Program-made: the position numbers and the translations under genes
The notes under the pieces: model-generated
Databases searched by the model: none
The model's input: the letters and a program-made list of their open reading frames with translations, nothing else
What the model was told of the DNA's origin: nothing
Shown: one piece after another, positions 8,501-15,862 of the stretch
How the letters are laid out: each line of letters starts with the position of its first letter
Position numbering within the stretch: the first letter of the stretch is position 1
Assembly (NCBI GenBank): GCA_039184055.1
Contig: JBCDBH010000092.1
Coordinates: 1-17,217, forward strand
Source of the DNA: JBCDBH01 sp039184055
Lineage (GTDB): Bacteria > Acidobacteriota > Thermoanaerobaculia > Multivoradales > J023
Length of the DNA: 17,217 bases
Direction of reading: 5' to 3'

Positions 8501-11500
8501 AACGGTCTGCTCTCGGGCGTTGCGACGCCGCTACCGGCGTTTCCACCGCCCGAGGTCGACGTCCGGTTCGGCACGGGTGACGCCCAAACCTTGCTTCTTC
8601 AGCCCTTACCCAGCTCGCCGCCCTTGGCGCGTCTGGCGCTCGAGACGGCGTTGCGTGGGGCGAGCACCGAGCCGTCGTTTCTCGACGCGCGGGTCGCGCT
8701 GCTCGGTGGCAATCGCTTGCTGGTGATCTCCGGCTTGCTCACCGAGACGGTGCGTGTGTCGATCAGCATCGACGATCCGTTCACCGCCGGGGAGCTGCTG
8801 CTCGACGCGGCGTCGGCGGGGATGACCGAAGGTCTGCTCTCCGGCGAGCTCGATCCGTTTCCGAACTTCGGGGCGCCAGAAGTCGATGTCACGCTGGGTG
8901 CGACCGGGCCGATCACCGTTGCCTTGACCAGCGTGCCCCAGGACCTCGATCAAGCTCGCACTCTGTTCGAGACGGCGATCAACAACGCCGACCCGAGCAC
9001 CACCTTCGCCGACGCCACGGTCGTGATCGCTGGCGACCAGCTGCTGGTGCGCCCCGGCGTGGCGAGCGACGCGGTCACCGTGGTCGCGAGCGCCAACGAC
9101 ATGATGAGCGCCACCGAGCTCGCGCTGGTGGCACCCCCGGCGGTCCAGCTCGAAGGTGTGCAATCCGGCGACTTGACGAGCTTTCCGGCGTTTCCGCTGC
9201 CGGTTGTCCAGGTCGCCATCGGGGGTGGATCGGCGCAAGCGGTCACCTTGACCGGCACCTTGCCGACCACGGTGAGCAGCGCCGCCACGTCACTCAGCGC
9301 CGGGCTCACCACCGCTGGTCTCGCCGCCGTCGCGGTCGCGGTGGGCGATCGTCTCCTGGTCCGCAGCGAGCCGCTCGACGTCACTCAGACCGTCGTGGTG
9401 AGCGCCGACGCCGGTGACCCGCTCACCGTCGACGACCTCGCTCTCGCCACGCCCGCCGCGCAAGCGGTGTCGGGTCGACTGTCCGGTGCCTTGTCGGCAC
9501 CGCTCACGGTGTCGGGTGACATCGACGTTACCATCGGTGCGACCAGCGCGACGATTTCGGTTTCACTCAGCTCGGCGAGCTTGGCCGCCGCCGCGACGGC
9601 GCTGGAATCAGCGATCCAGGGCGCCTCCGGCGGCACCGATTTCACCTCCGCGACGGTGACCGTGATCGACGATCGTCTGCTCGTCGAACCAGGCAACAGC
9701 GGGGTGAGCATCAGCCTGACCGATGCCACCTCCAGCAGCGCCGCCACCGATCTCGAGCTCACCGATGCGCTCAGCGAGGCGGCGTTTGGCGTCCTGTCGG
9801 ACGATCTCTCGGGTTTCGGTGGTGTGCGCCGCGCGCCCCAGCTCGAGATCACTCAGGGCGCCTCCACGGCCACCGCGATCTTCACCGCCATTCCGACGAC
9901 CATCGCCGAAGCTCGAACCCTGCTCGAAGCCGCGTTCCAGGCGCAGTTCGCCGGGGGCGCGGTACGCGACCTGGGCGCGTCCCTCTTCGCCGAGACCGCT
10001 ACCGCTGGTGAGACGCTGTCGTTCGCCGATTCACCGAGCCCGGCGACCAATACCGCGACTCTGCTCCGGCTCACCACGGCGACCGGGGCGGCGGCCAGCT
10101 CCCAGGCGCTGTTGTCGGGCGGTCTCAGTCCGTTTCCAGCACTCAGCGTCTCGCCGCTCGAGCTCGAGGTCGAGATCGCTGGTCTCACCCGTATGCTCAG
10201 CACGGCGTTTCCCTCCAATATCGACGAGGCGCGCCGCGAGCTCGAAGCGGCGATCACCGCCGCCGATCCGAGCCCGAGCTTTACCGATGCTCGAGTCGGG
10301 GTGACCGGTAATCGATTGGTGGTGGTGCCCGGGGTGGTGGGCGATCCGGTGGAGTTCCGCTCGATCGCCGGCTCGGACGCGGCCAGCCTGTTCAAGCTCG
10401 ACGACGCCAACGCCGACCCGTTCGACGGCCTGATCTCGGACGTGCTGAGCAACGAAATCACCTTGACCCGCGCGCCCCAGCTCGACGTCACGCTCGGGAG
10501 CGCGACGCGTCGAGCCGTGTTCACCGGGCTTCCCGAGCGTCTCGATCAGGCCGCCGATCTGTTGCGCGCGGCGCTCCGTGATCTGGCCATCGATACCACC
10601 TTGAGCGCCGACGAACAGGCTTTGTTCGCCGCCGCCGAGGTCGAATCGGCGGACAATCGTCTGCTCGTCACCACCGTGAACAATGCCGCCAATCCGGCGC
10701 CGGGAACGATCGCCTTCGTCGACCCACCGGTCGGTTTCGCCACCGCCACCGGTTTGTCGCTCACCCCGGACGTGGCGATCTTCGGTGAGCTCGGACTGGC
10801 GTCGGCGCCGGTGCCCTATCCGAGCCTCACCGGCACGCTCGAGGTCGGTCTGGTGATCGGCGGTGGCACGCCGACCGATGTCGCGTTGACCGGGCCGATC
10901 GACTCGTTGACCACCGCGCAGGCCGCTCTAGCGAGCGCCCTGCCGGGAGCGACCATCATCGAGACCGACGACCGGCTGCTCGTTTTGCCGGTCGATCCGA
11001 CGCAGCCGCTCGGTTTCGTCACCACGAGCGCTGATCCGACCACCGCCATCGCCCTGGCCTTGGTCGAGCCACCGGCGTCGTCGCTCCAGGGTCTGCTCGG
11101 TGACACGCTCGCCGCGACGGTCGATCTGACCGACGACATGGACACCGGGCGTGGACCGGTGATCGAGATGGCGCTCGCCGGGGACGGTCCGTTTCCCGTC
11201 TTGCTCGACGCCGACACCGGCATCGCGCGTGACGAGCTTCGCCGCCGATTGGAAAGGGCGATCCGTCGTTCGGGCGCGACGGCGGCGTTTACCGAAGCGC
11301 GGGTCATCGTGGTCGATGATCGTCTGCTCATTCTGCCCGGGACCGGGCGCCAGCCCGGTGATTCGGGGGATCAGGTGGTGATCTCGCCAGCGACCGACAA
11401 TCCCGGCACGATCACCGAGCTCGGTCTCGACACGGGTACGCTCACTTACACGCTGTTGTCGGGCGATGCCGCGGCCTTCCCGCTGCTCAGCAATGCGCCG

Positions 11501-13615
11501 CTCATCACCCTGACCCTCGAAAAGCTCTCCGACAGCACGACCGACACACAGAACCTCGCCTTGAGCTCGCTCCCCATCGACGTCTTCGAGGCGCGTACCG
11601 CGCTCGAGACGGCGATTCGCGGTGCCGCGTCATTGGGTGGCGACGCCGAGTTCCAGAACGCGCTCGCCAACACCGCGGTGACGGTGATCGACAATCGTCT
11701 GCTGGTCACCGCTGGCGATCCTGACATGACCGTCAACGCGTTTACCGGGCCGATCGCCGACGATCTCCTGCTCGATGCGCTGAATAGTCTCGCCGCCGAC
11801 GGTTTGCTTTCTGGATTACTCACCGGTTTCACCGGTCTTTCTTTTCCCACTCCCGCGTTCGCCGTCACCTTGGGTGGCGATGGTCCGTACAGCACACCTT
11901 TGCGCGAGATTCCCACCAGTCTCGTCACCGCCGCCGAGGCCTTACAGGAAGCGATCCGTCGCGCCGCCCAGAGCAGCACCTTTCGCAACGCCACGGTCAA
12001 GGCCGTGACGCCGCTCGGTCGATTGCTGATCACACCCGGGGATCGCGGTGACCAGGTCGTAATCGGACCGGCCGGGGGCGACAGTGAGACCCTGCGCAAT
12101 CTCGGTCTCGAAATGTCGACCACGGTGCGTGGGTTGCTTTCGGGTCCCTTCAACTTTCCGGGTCTCGAGCTCGACGTCACCATCGGTGGCACCACGCATA
12201 CCGTCATCTTGAACGGACCGCCACAGAGTCTGGGCCAAGCCGCCGAGCTGCTGCAGGCGGCGATTCGGGCCGCCGACACGGCGCTCGGCTTTGCCCAGGC
12301 GCGGGTCGAAGACATCGACGATCGGCTCGTGGTGATTCCGGGTACCTCGGGTGATGCGGTCACCGTCGCCGCCAGTCCGAGCGCCACCGCTCTCAAGATC
12401 GACAGCGGTACGGTGACCGCCGCGGCGAACGCGGTGTTGTCGGGTAGTCTGGCGAGCTTTCCACGCTTCTCGGGTGGCCCACGGATCGATGTGCGGATCG
12501 GCGATGTCGGTCCTTATACCGCCGTCTTGCCGTCGACGCCGACCGATCTCGTCGAGGCGCGGGCCAGTCTCGAGGCCGCCTTGCGGACCGCGATCGATGA
12601 TCCGGCCTTTACCCGCGCCCGCGTCGAGATCTCCGGCAACCGACTGATCGTCGTGCCCGGTGTGCCGGCGCCGATCACGGTCACGGCCAGTGAGGGCGAC
12701 GCCACCACGGTCGACGACCTGGCTCTCGTCGGCGGGGGCTCGGCGCTCGTCGGCGCCGTGCTCTCGGGTGAGCTGCCGGCCACCATCGCCCTCACCGCCT
12801 CGACCCCGGAGCTCGACGTTCGTCGCCTGTCGGCCGGCACGACCACCACCGAGACGGTTACCCTGCCACGTAGCAACGCGTCGCTCGACGACATCGCCAC
12901 CGACCTTGGTGGCGTTCTCACCCGGACTCGCGCTTTCGTGGTCGACGACAATCGTCTGCTCGTCGTACCGGTCGACGATGGCGTCACCATCGAGCTCGGT
13001 CCGAGCGCCGCCGATCTCACCACGGTCGGGGAGTTGGCGCTCGCCGTCGGCCAGGCGATAGGAGCCAGCGACCAGCCGGGGCCACCGATTTCGCTCGCTC
13101 GCACGACCGTATTCGGGCGTTTGACCGTCGACGAGCTCGAGCTGGCCTCCGAGGTGATCTTCACCGATCCGGTGACCGTGGTGCGCGCCCACGTCGGCTG
13201 TGTGCGCTACAGCTATCTACCGGTCGGCTCGACCGTGCCACGTTGCTTCCGGTGTCAGCCCGACCTCGCCATCGAGCTCGCCGTACGCGAGGCGCTTGAG
13301 CAGCGTGCCCGTGAGCTCGGCTTGGTGTCGGTGGAGCAGCTCGATCCCGCCGAACGCACCGCGATCGCCGCCAATGAGCGCGATCGTACGTTTCGGCGTC
13401 TCGAGCCACAGTTCACGTCAACCGATTTTGGCGCGCCAGGATATGCCCAGCTGGCTCTCGATGCCGCCGCCGAGCTGCGTACCGGCGCCGAAAACGGCTC
13501 CGAGCTCGGTGGGTTCAGCTTTCTCGACGAGCCCCGGCGCCGGGCTCAGCTCCGCGAGCTGATCGCGGAATTCCTCCGTTTCGGCCTCGACGCCGGAATC
13601 TTCGAGGTCACCTGA
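5558..13615 (+). CDS. Giant gpI-like tail/baseplate protein with 18 internal repeats
   Basis: The protein has 2685 residues. A proline run (6-12) precedes the P2 gpI-like domain (TIGR02242-type, ~16-110) with RLYQRLPQVYRQRD, RALMAIMERELDCLEDDIDRLY split by helices, and WVVPYIAELLGVRTL. Residues ~110-390 are the family's middle region. Residues ~394-530 look like a beta-helix with short repeated beta rungs ending in VEDSILDA (513-520). Residues 531-2510 are 18 degenerate ~110-residue repeats. At 2511 the family sequence resumes with SLARTTVFGRLTVDELELAS, which reads as the next beta-helix rungs, then GCVRYSY and RCFRCQPD (Cys 2548, 2563, 2566), and ends with FTSTDFGAPGYAQL and a C-terminal FGLDAGIF. 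Without the repeats the length would be ~705 residues, which is about normal for the family by my recollection. The gpI/gp7 role is wedge assembly next to gpJ/gp6, which fits its position after two gpJ-like genes. There is no signal peptide. What the repeat arm does is unknown. Confidence 0.9.
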   Translation: MSPITPPPPPPPASPRAERLYQRLPQVYRQRDLENGQPLRALMAIMERELDCLEDDIDRLYENAFIETCQDWVVPYIAELLGVRTLGTGGLSGANPRTQVASAIDYRQRKGTPVVLERTVYDVLGWFTRIVEYFDFLAHTQNVNFPRPERGGTFDLRRVGELTSPGDPFAEPIIFRNVDVRRIASERGRFNIPNLGLFLWRLASFGVTSTAAAGPAAEQYHVDTLGRDLQLFNRPVVPDEITRRSEEHHLPVAIRLDALATSPAFYYGAGKAIEIEVGGVAIPVESIVARDLADWDPTTDPRPVDPPPALTVDQVAIDPVLGRIVFGQVPSGAVRVSYHYGFAGPSAGGPYDRSATLTEEGAAELVLTVSKTGDLTSLPDAIATWDANGKPNTVIRVADSEVYDEDVDIELPATGCLALEAADGVRPVLAPSSFRVVGASAESELIINGFWIDGTVALEENLRLLVTHSTLVPRAARSSLSHTGDASELRICVTFSILGAVGGLPNDLASLVVEDSILDAASGGATPTPALVSGNLTSVTIREQLMLVAAQGGTSATLELDVPVDSAAAASALTTALTGAGFAGASVVDLGTRLLVQPGSGGAPIDFTTSGDDRTAAELGLTTPPARTVEGLFSDRHQPAFVPFEQPVMRVTLDGIGPLVVTLAETPRVDTVAALLQDALRAASDEQTFRNAEVTQLAGAGLAPEPLLVVRPGVEGDAVIFAEAAGMTAALLGLAPEMAQSPASFELALPTQVDGALSEPLPHPAATNLGFNVPRLDITVGTDPVATLALTTLPSSVAEAATALDDAVTAASLPTPVTVTQVGQRLLIADPADPRTLIAFATAAADNSTTPPTPADLLTVGDLRLLVSPAQLVRGRLSGELSSLNLPAPQVAATIDGESQTVAFDNVPTDLTSAAEILQRGLRAASTSLPYAQARVVALSRQLLIVAGKNDPTVAPVAVSFADATGDPTATELGLTTGTTLNGLLSGVATPLPAFPPPEVDVRFGTGDAQTLLLQPLPSSPPLARLALETALRGASTEPSFLDARVALLGGNRLLVISGLLTETVRVSISIDDPFTAGELLLDAASAGMTEGLLSGELDPFPNFGAPEVDVTLGATGPITVALTSVPQDLDQARTLFETAINNADPSTTFADATVVIAGDQLLVRPGVASDAVTVVASANDMMSATELALVAPPAVQLEGVQSGDLTSFPAFPLPVVQVAIGGGSAQAVTLTGTLPTTVSSAATSLSAGLTTAGLAAVAVAVGDRLLVRSEPLDVTQTVVVSADAGDPLTVDDLALATPAAQAVSGRLSGALSAPLTVSGDIDVTIGATSATISVSLSSASLAAAATALESAIQGASGGTDFTSATVTVIDDRLLVEPGNSGVSISLTDATSSSAATDLELTDALSEAAFGVLSDDLSGFGGVRRAPQLEITQGASTATAIFTAIPTTIAEARTLLEAAFQAQFAGGAVRDLGASLFAETATAGETLSFADSPSPATNTATLLRLTTATGAAASSQALLSGGLSPFPALSVSPLELEVEIAGLTRMLSTAFPSNIDEARRELEAAITAADPSPSFTDARVGVTGNRLVVVPGVVGDPVEFRSIAGSDAASLFKLDDANADPFDGLISDVLSNEITLTRAPQLDVTLGSATRRAVFTGLPERLDQAADLLRAALRDLAIDTTLSADEQALFAAAEVESADNRLLVTTVNNAANPAPGTIAFVDPPVGFATATGLSLTPDVAIFGELGLASAPVPYPSLTGTLEVGLVIGGGTPTDVALTGPIDSLTTAQAALASALPGATIIETDDRLLVLPVDPTQPLGFVTTSADPTTAIALALVEPPASSLQGLLGDTLAATVDLTDDMDTGRGPVIEMALAGDGPFPVLLDADTGIARDELRRRLERAIRRSGATAAFTEARVIVVDDRLLILPGTGRQPGDSGDQVVISPATDNPGTITELGLDTGTLTYTLLSGDAAAFPLLSNAPLITLTLEKLSDSTTDTQNLALSSLPIDVFEARTALETAIRGAASLGGDAEFQNALANTAVTVIDNRLLVTAGDPDMTVNAFTGPIADDLLLDALNSLAADGLLSGLLTGFTGLSFPTPAFAVTLGGDGPYSTPLREIPTSLVTAAEALQEAIRRAAQSSTFRNATVKAVTPLGRLLITPGDRGDQVVIGPAGGDSETLRNLGLEMSTTVRGLLSGPFNFPGLELDVTIGGTTHTVILNGPPQSLGQAAELLQAAIRAADTALGFAQARVEDIDDRLVVIPGTSGDAVTVAASPSATALKIDSGTVTAAANAVLSGSLASFPRFSGGPRIDVRIGDVGPYTAVLPSTPTDLVEARASLEAALRTAIDDPAFTRARVEISGNRLIVVPGVPAPITVTASEGDATTVDDLALVGGGSALVGAVLSGELPATIALTASTPELDVRRLSAGTTTTETVTLPRSNASLDDIATDLGGVLTRTRAFVVDDNRLLVVPVDDGVTIELGPSAADLTTVGELALAVGQAIGASDQPGPPISLARTTVFGRLTVDELELASEVIFTDPVTVVRAHVGCVRYSYLPVGSTVPRCFRCQPDLAIELAVREALEQRARELGLVSVEQLDPAERTAIAANERDRTFRRLEPQFTSTDFGAPGYAQLALDAAAELRTGAENGSELGGFSFLDEPRRRAQLRELIAEFLRFGLDAGIFEVT
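7148..13087 (+). repeat. 18 tandem degenerate ~330-bp coding repeats
   Basis: Unit starts (the first residue of the [LVR][LQ]SG-x-L motif) are 7148, 7451, 7823, 8183, 8507, 8834, 9158, 9476, 9791, 10109, 10430, 10787, 11093, 11453, 11804, 12134, 12434 and 12758, ending at 13087. Units are 100-124 residues long, mean 110. Each reads: SG-x-L with a following proline; a DVTIG-type strand; a second strand (VALT); P-[TS]-x-L-x-EA; a helix like ALEAAIRAA; F-x-x-A-x-V; [DG][DN]RLLV-x-PG; a strand; and often ATELGL near the end. The order strand-strand-helix-strand(RLLV)-strand resembles the Flagellin_IN motif and similar modules in secreted and tail proteins. That is an inference from pattern only. 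Units are well diverged from one another, so the array is old compared with the one at 1-1230. Unit 9 (9791-10108) has lost the RLLV motif. Confidence 0.9.
13604..13608 (+). promoter_or_regulatory. Possible Shine-Dalgarno for 12-codon mini-ORF
   Basis: GAGGT lies 9 bases before the ATG at 13618 and overlaps the end of the giant gpI-like gene. Its spacing suits that ATG and is far too long for the ATG at 13653. Confidence 0.35.
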
Positions 13616-13617
13616 CG

Positions 13618-13656
13618 ATGACCGCACAACCGTTCCCCTGGAGACTCGAGGCATGA
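13618..13656 (+). CDS. 12-residue mini-ORF, possible coupling leader
   Basis: Three bases after the stop of the giant gene, ATG at 13618 opens a frame for 12 residues (MTAQPFPWRLEA). It stops at TGA 13654-13656, overlapping the ATG of the DUF6519 gene as ATGA. A GAGGT lies 9 bases upstream. It may let ribosomes finishing the giant gene carry on to the next start. A functional peptide is unlikely at this length. In GC-rich DNA such short open frames arise by chance, so the call is tentative. Confidence 0.3.
   Translation: MTAQPFPWRLEA
13640..13643 (+). promoter_or_regulatory. Shine-Dalgarno for DUF6519 gene
   Basis: GGAG sits 9 bases before the ATG at 13653, good spacing for that start. It is weaker than the sites of the neighbouring genes. 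Confidence 0.5.
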
Positions 13657-15755
13657 AAGGTGATTTTTCCCGCTTCACGTTCGTCAAGCACAAGCATTAC
13701 AGCGGGGTCCGCATGCAGCAGGGCCGCGTGCAGCTCGATGCCGACTGGAACGAGCAGCTCGACATCTCCAGCTACCTGCGTCGCACCGCGCTCAGCGACA
13801 TCATCGGGCCGCACGGCACGCCCTTCGAGGGCGGTGGTTTCGAGGTCGCGGTCGACACCGGTACCGATGCCATCTCGGTGGCGGCCGGGCCGTATTACGT
13901 CGACGGGATCTTGATCGACAACGATCCGGACGGGGGCGCTCCGGTCGTGCTCACCGCGCAACCGTTCTTGCCTGGCTATGCTCCGCCGACCGCCGACGGG
14001 CGTTATGTCGTCTATCTCGACGTCTTCGAGCGACACATCACCGCGCTCGAAGATCCGCAATTGCTCGAGCCCGCTCTCGGGGGGCCGGACACCGCGACCC
14101 GTCAGCAGGTGGTGTGGCAGGTACGGCTGGCGCTGGTGGCGTCCGGTTTCGATTGTGGTGATTTTCAGAGCTCACCGCCGCCAGAGGTCATGCGCACCCC
14201 TCACCGTCTATCGGCGCGCAGCAGCAGCCAGCCCAAGGAGAATCAGCTCTATCGAGTCGAAATCCACGACGACTCGACCGCCACCGGTGGCCCGACCTTC
14301 AAATGGTCGCGCGACAACGGCGCGGTCGCCGCCCGTATCGACGACCCGGCGGCCAACGAGATCCGGATCAGCGCTCAGATCAGCCAGGATCTGTCGGGTG
14401 GCTTCGCCGCCGGGCAATTCGTCGAAGTGAACGACGAGGCGCGACGTTTGCGTGGCGCGCCCGGGTTCTTCGCCACCATCTCCACGGTCGAAGGTCAGGT
14501 GCTCACCGTCACGTGGAATGCCGGTTCGGCACCCACGCTCGGCGACGGTACCGTTCTGCGTCGTTGGGAAGCGGCGCCCACCGCCGTTCCGGCCTTCGGC
14601 AGCGGCGTCGCGCTCGAGGACGGTGTCGAGGTCACCTTCGAGGAGCAAACCGGTGGCGCCTTTTTTACCGGTGACTATTGGACCATCCCCGGTCGCGCCG
14701 CGGCGGGAGTGCTCTGGCCGGTCGACACGGCGGGTGATCCGGTCGCCCAGGATCCTCAGGGTGTTCGACACGTCTATGCGCCGCTCGCCATCGTCGATCG
14801 GTCGGGCGGCGCCTTCGTCGACCCGCCGGTCAACGATTGTCGTCGACCGTTTCAAGCGGTCACCGTCGATCCCGGTGATCCCAAAGTCAGCAAGACCGGT
14901 GACACGATGTCGGGCTCGCTCACCATCGACGCGGATCTGACGGTCAACGGGCTCGTCACCATCGCCGGGGGTACCGGCAAGCTCGCGATGGACAACACGG
15001 TGATCGAGCCCTCGACCGGCAACAGCGCCGAGCGTGGCATCCAATTCGCCCAGCTCTCGGGTGCAGTCGCCACCGACGAGGCGTATCTGCGGCGCTTCAC
15101 CAGCGGTGCGCTACGCAAGCTGGTGCTGGGAGTCGGCGATTCGAGCAACGAAATCCTCAGCCTCCGCCAACGCAACAAAGACCTGGTCAACCTGACCGGT
15201 GATGGCTTCGTCGGTATCGGTACCACCGCGCCGACCGCCGAGCTGCACGTCGACGTTCCGTCGATCCGTCTCGAAGGCTCGCTCTTCCTTCTCGAGGGCA
15301 GCGCGGTGCCCGAGGCCGGTCAGGTGCTCACCGTGTCCGACAGCACCGGTCGCGCGTCGTGGCAGGATCTGCCCGAACGTCAGATCGGTACGCCGGCCTT
15401 TCTCAACCGCACTATCGAGGTGGTGAGCGGCAGTGGCAAACGAGGCTGGACCACCTACGAGATCGATGCGAGCAAAGTGCCGGCCAATGTGTCGGCGGTC
15501 ATTCTCGAAGCCGAGGGACGTCAGGCCGGTCCCGATTCCGGAGACGTCAACACCCGCCTGCGCATCCGCAAAGCGCCCGACGAGGCCGAGCTGTTGCTCC
15601 TCCGTGGCCGTGCCTCGGGAAGCGGTGACAGTGTCGCCTGGGCTGGACAGGGCATCTTTCCGGTGCGTAACGGCAACCGGGCGAGCTTTCAATACGAAGT
15701 CAGCAACCCTGGATTCGCCAGCTATGTGATCCGGGTGGTCGGGTATTTCCCGTGA
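13653..15755 (+). CDS. DUF6519 protein with tail-fibre-like C-terminal half
   Basis: The protein has 700 residues. The N-terminus MKGDFSRFTF, then HYSGVRMQQGRVQLDADWNE (residues ~15-34), is the hallmark opening of DUF6519 proteins. ENQLYRVEIHDD and TFKWSRDNGAVAARI (near residues 196-230) are further family-typical stretches. These proteins are found in eCIS and phage-tail-like clusters, usually beside gpI-like genes; their exact role is not established to my knowledge. From residue 411 the sequence changes character: KVSKTGDTMSGSLTI and LTVNG are motifs of phage tail fibres, and VGIGTTAPTAELHV (520-533) is a common fibre-shaft element often found before chaperone or knob domains. Residues ~577-700 form a compact beta-rich C-terminal domain ending in VIRVVGYFP, with no family I recognise. 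I infer a peripheral baseplate/fibre protein that could carry receptor binding. No peptidase S74 motif was seen. The start is set by the family N-terminus. Confidence 0.88.
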   Translation: MKGDFSRFTFVKHKHYSGVRMQQGRVQLDADWNEQLDISSYLRRTALSDIIGPHGTPFEGGGFEVAVDTGTDAISVAAGPYYVDGILIDNDPDGGAPVVLTAQPFLPGYAPPTADGRYVVYLDVFERHITALEDPQLLEPALGGPDTATRQQVVWQVRLALVASGFDCGDFQSSPPPEVMRTPHRLSARSSSQPKENQLYRVEIHDDSTATGGPTFKWSRDNGAVAARIDDPAANEIRISAQISQDLSGGFAAGQFVEVNDEARRLRGAPGFFATISTVEGQVLTVTWNAGSAPTLGDGTVLRRWEAAPTAVPAFGSGVALEDGVEVTFEEQTGGAFFTGDYWTIPGRAAAGVLWPVDTAGDPVAQDPQGVRHVYAPLAIVDRSGGAFVDPPVNDCRRPFQAVTVDPGDPKVSKTGDTMSGSLTIDADLTVNGLVTIAGGTGKLAMDNTVIEPSTGNSAERGIQFAQLSGAVATDEAYLRRFTSGALRKLVLGVGDSSNEILSLRQRNKDLVNLTGDGFVGIGTTAPTAELHVDVPSIRLEGSLFLLEGSAVPEAGQVLTVSDSTGRASWQDLPERQIGTPAFLNRTIEVVSGSGKRGWTTYEIDASKVPANVSAVILEAEGRQAGPDSGDVNTRLRIRKAPDEAELLLLRGRASGSGDSVAWAGQGIFPVRNGNRASFQYEVSNPGFASYVIRVVGYFP

Positions 15756-15775
15756 CGGGGGTGGTCGGATAGCCC

Positions 15776-15862
15776 ATGTCCAAGCAGGGCAGCCAGCAGG
15801 TTGCCACACCGCCGACCAGGCGAAACAGATCGATCTCAGGAGGTAGGGAGGGGACCGAATGA
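15776..15862 (+). CDS. 28-residue mini-ORF overlapping the toxin start
   Basis: Within the 103-base gap before the toxin gene, ATG at 15776 opens a 28-residue frame (begins MSKQGSQQVATPPTRRNRS). It stops at TGA 15860-15862, overlapping the toxin ATG as ATGA. The peptide is basic and looks disordered. The upstream G-rich stretch is only a weak ribosome site. The toxin's own two purine-rich ribosome sites lie inside this frame and force its GGREG codons. It may be a coupling ORF or chance; its repetition of the 13618-13656 arrangement is the main reason to list it. Confidence 0.3.
   Translation: MSKQGSQQVATPPTRRNRSISGGREGTE
15838..15853 (+). promoter_or_regulatory. Double Shine-Dalgarno before toxin gene
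   Basis: A full AGGAGGT (15838-15844) lies 14 bases before the ATG at 15859, and GGGAGGGG (15846-15853) lies 5 bases before it. This is the strongest ribosome site in the window and confirms the start. The first motif is a little far from the ATG, so the second may be the one used. No convincing -10/-35 promoter was found in the gap from 15756 to 15858. Confidence 0.7.

Noticed and set aside
7148..13087. CRISPR array or DNA-level satellite as explanation of the periodicity
   Set aside because: Periodicity is at protein level only, units vary from 300 to 372 bases with no conserved DNA repeat and spacer structure, and one frame stays open throughout.
15756..15858. Promoter for a separately transcribed toxin gene
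   Set aside because: I found no acceptable -35/-10 pair in the 103 bases; read-through from the structural genes is simpler.
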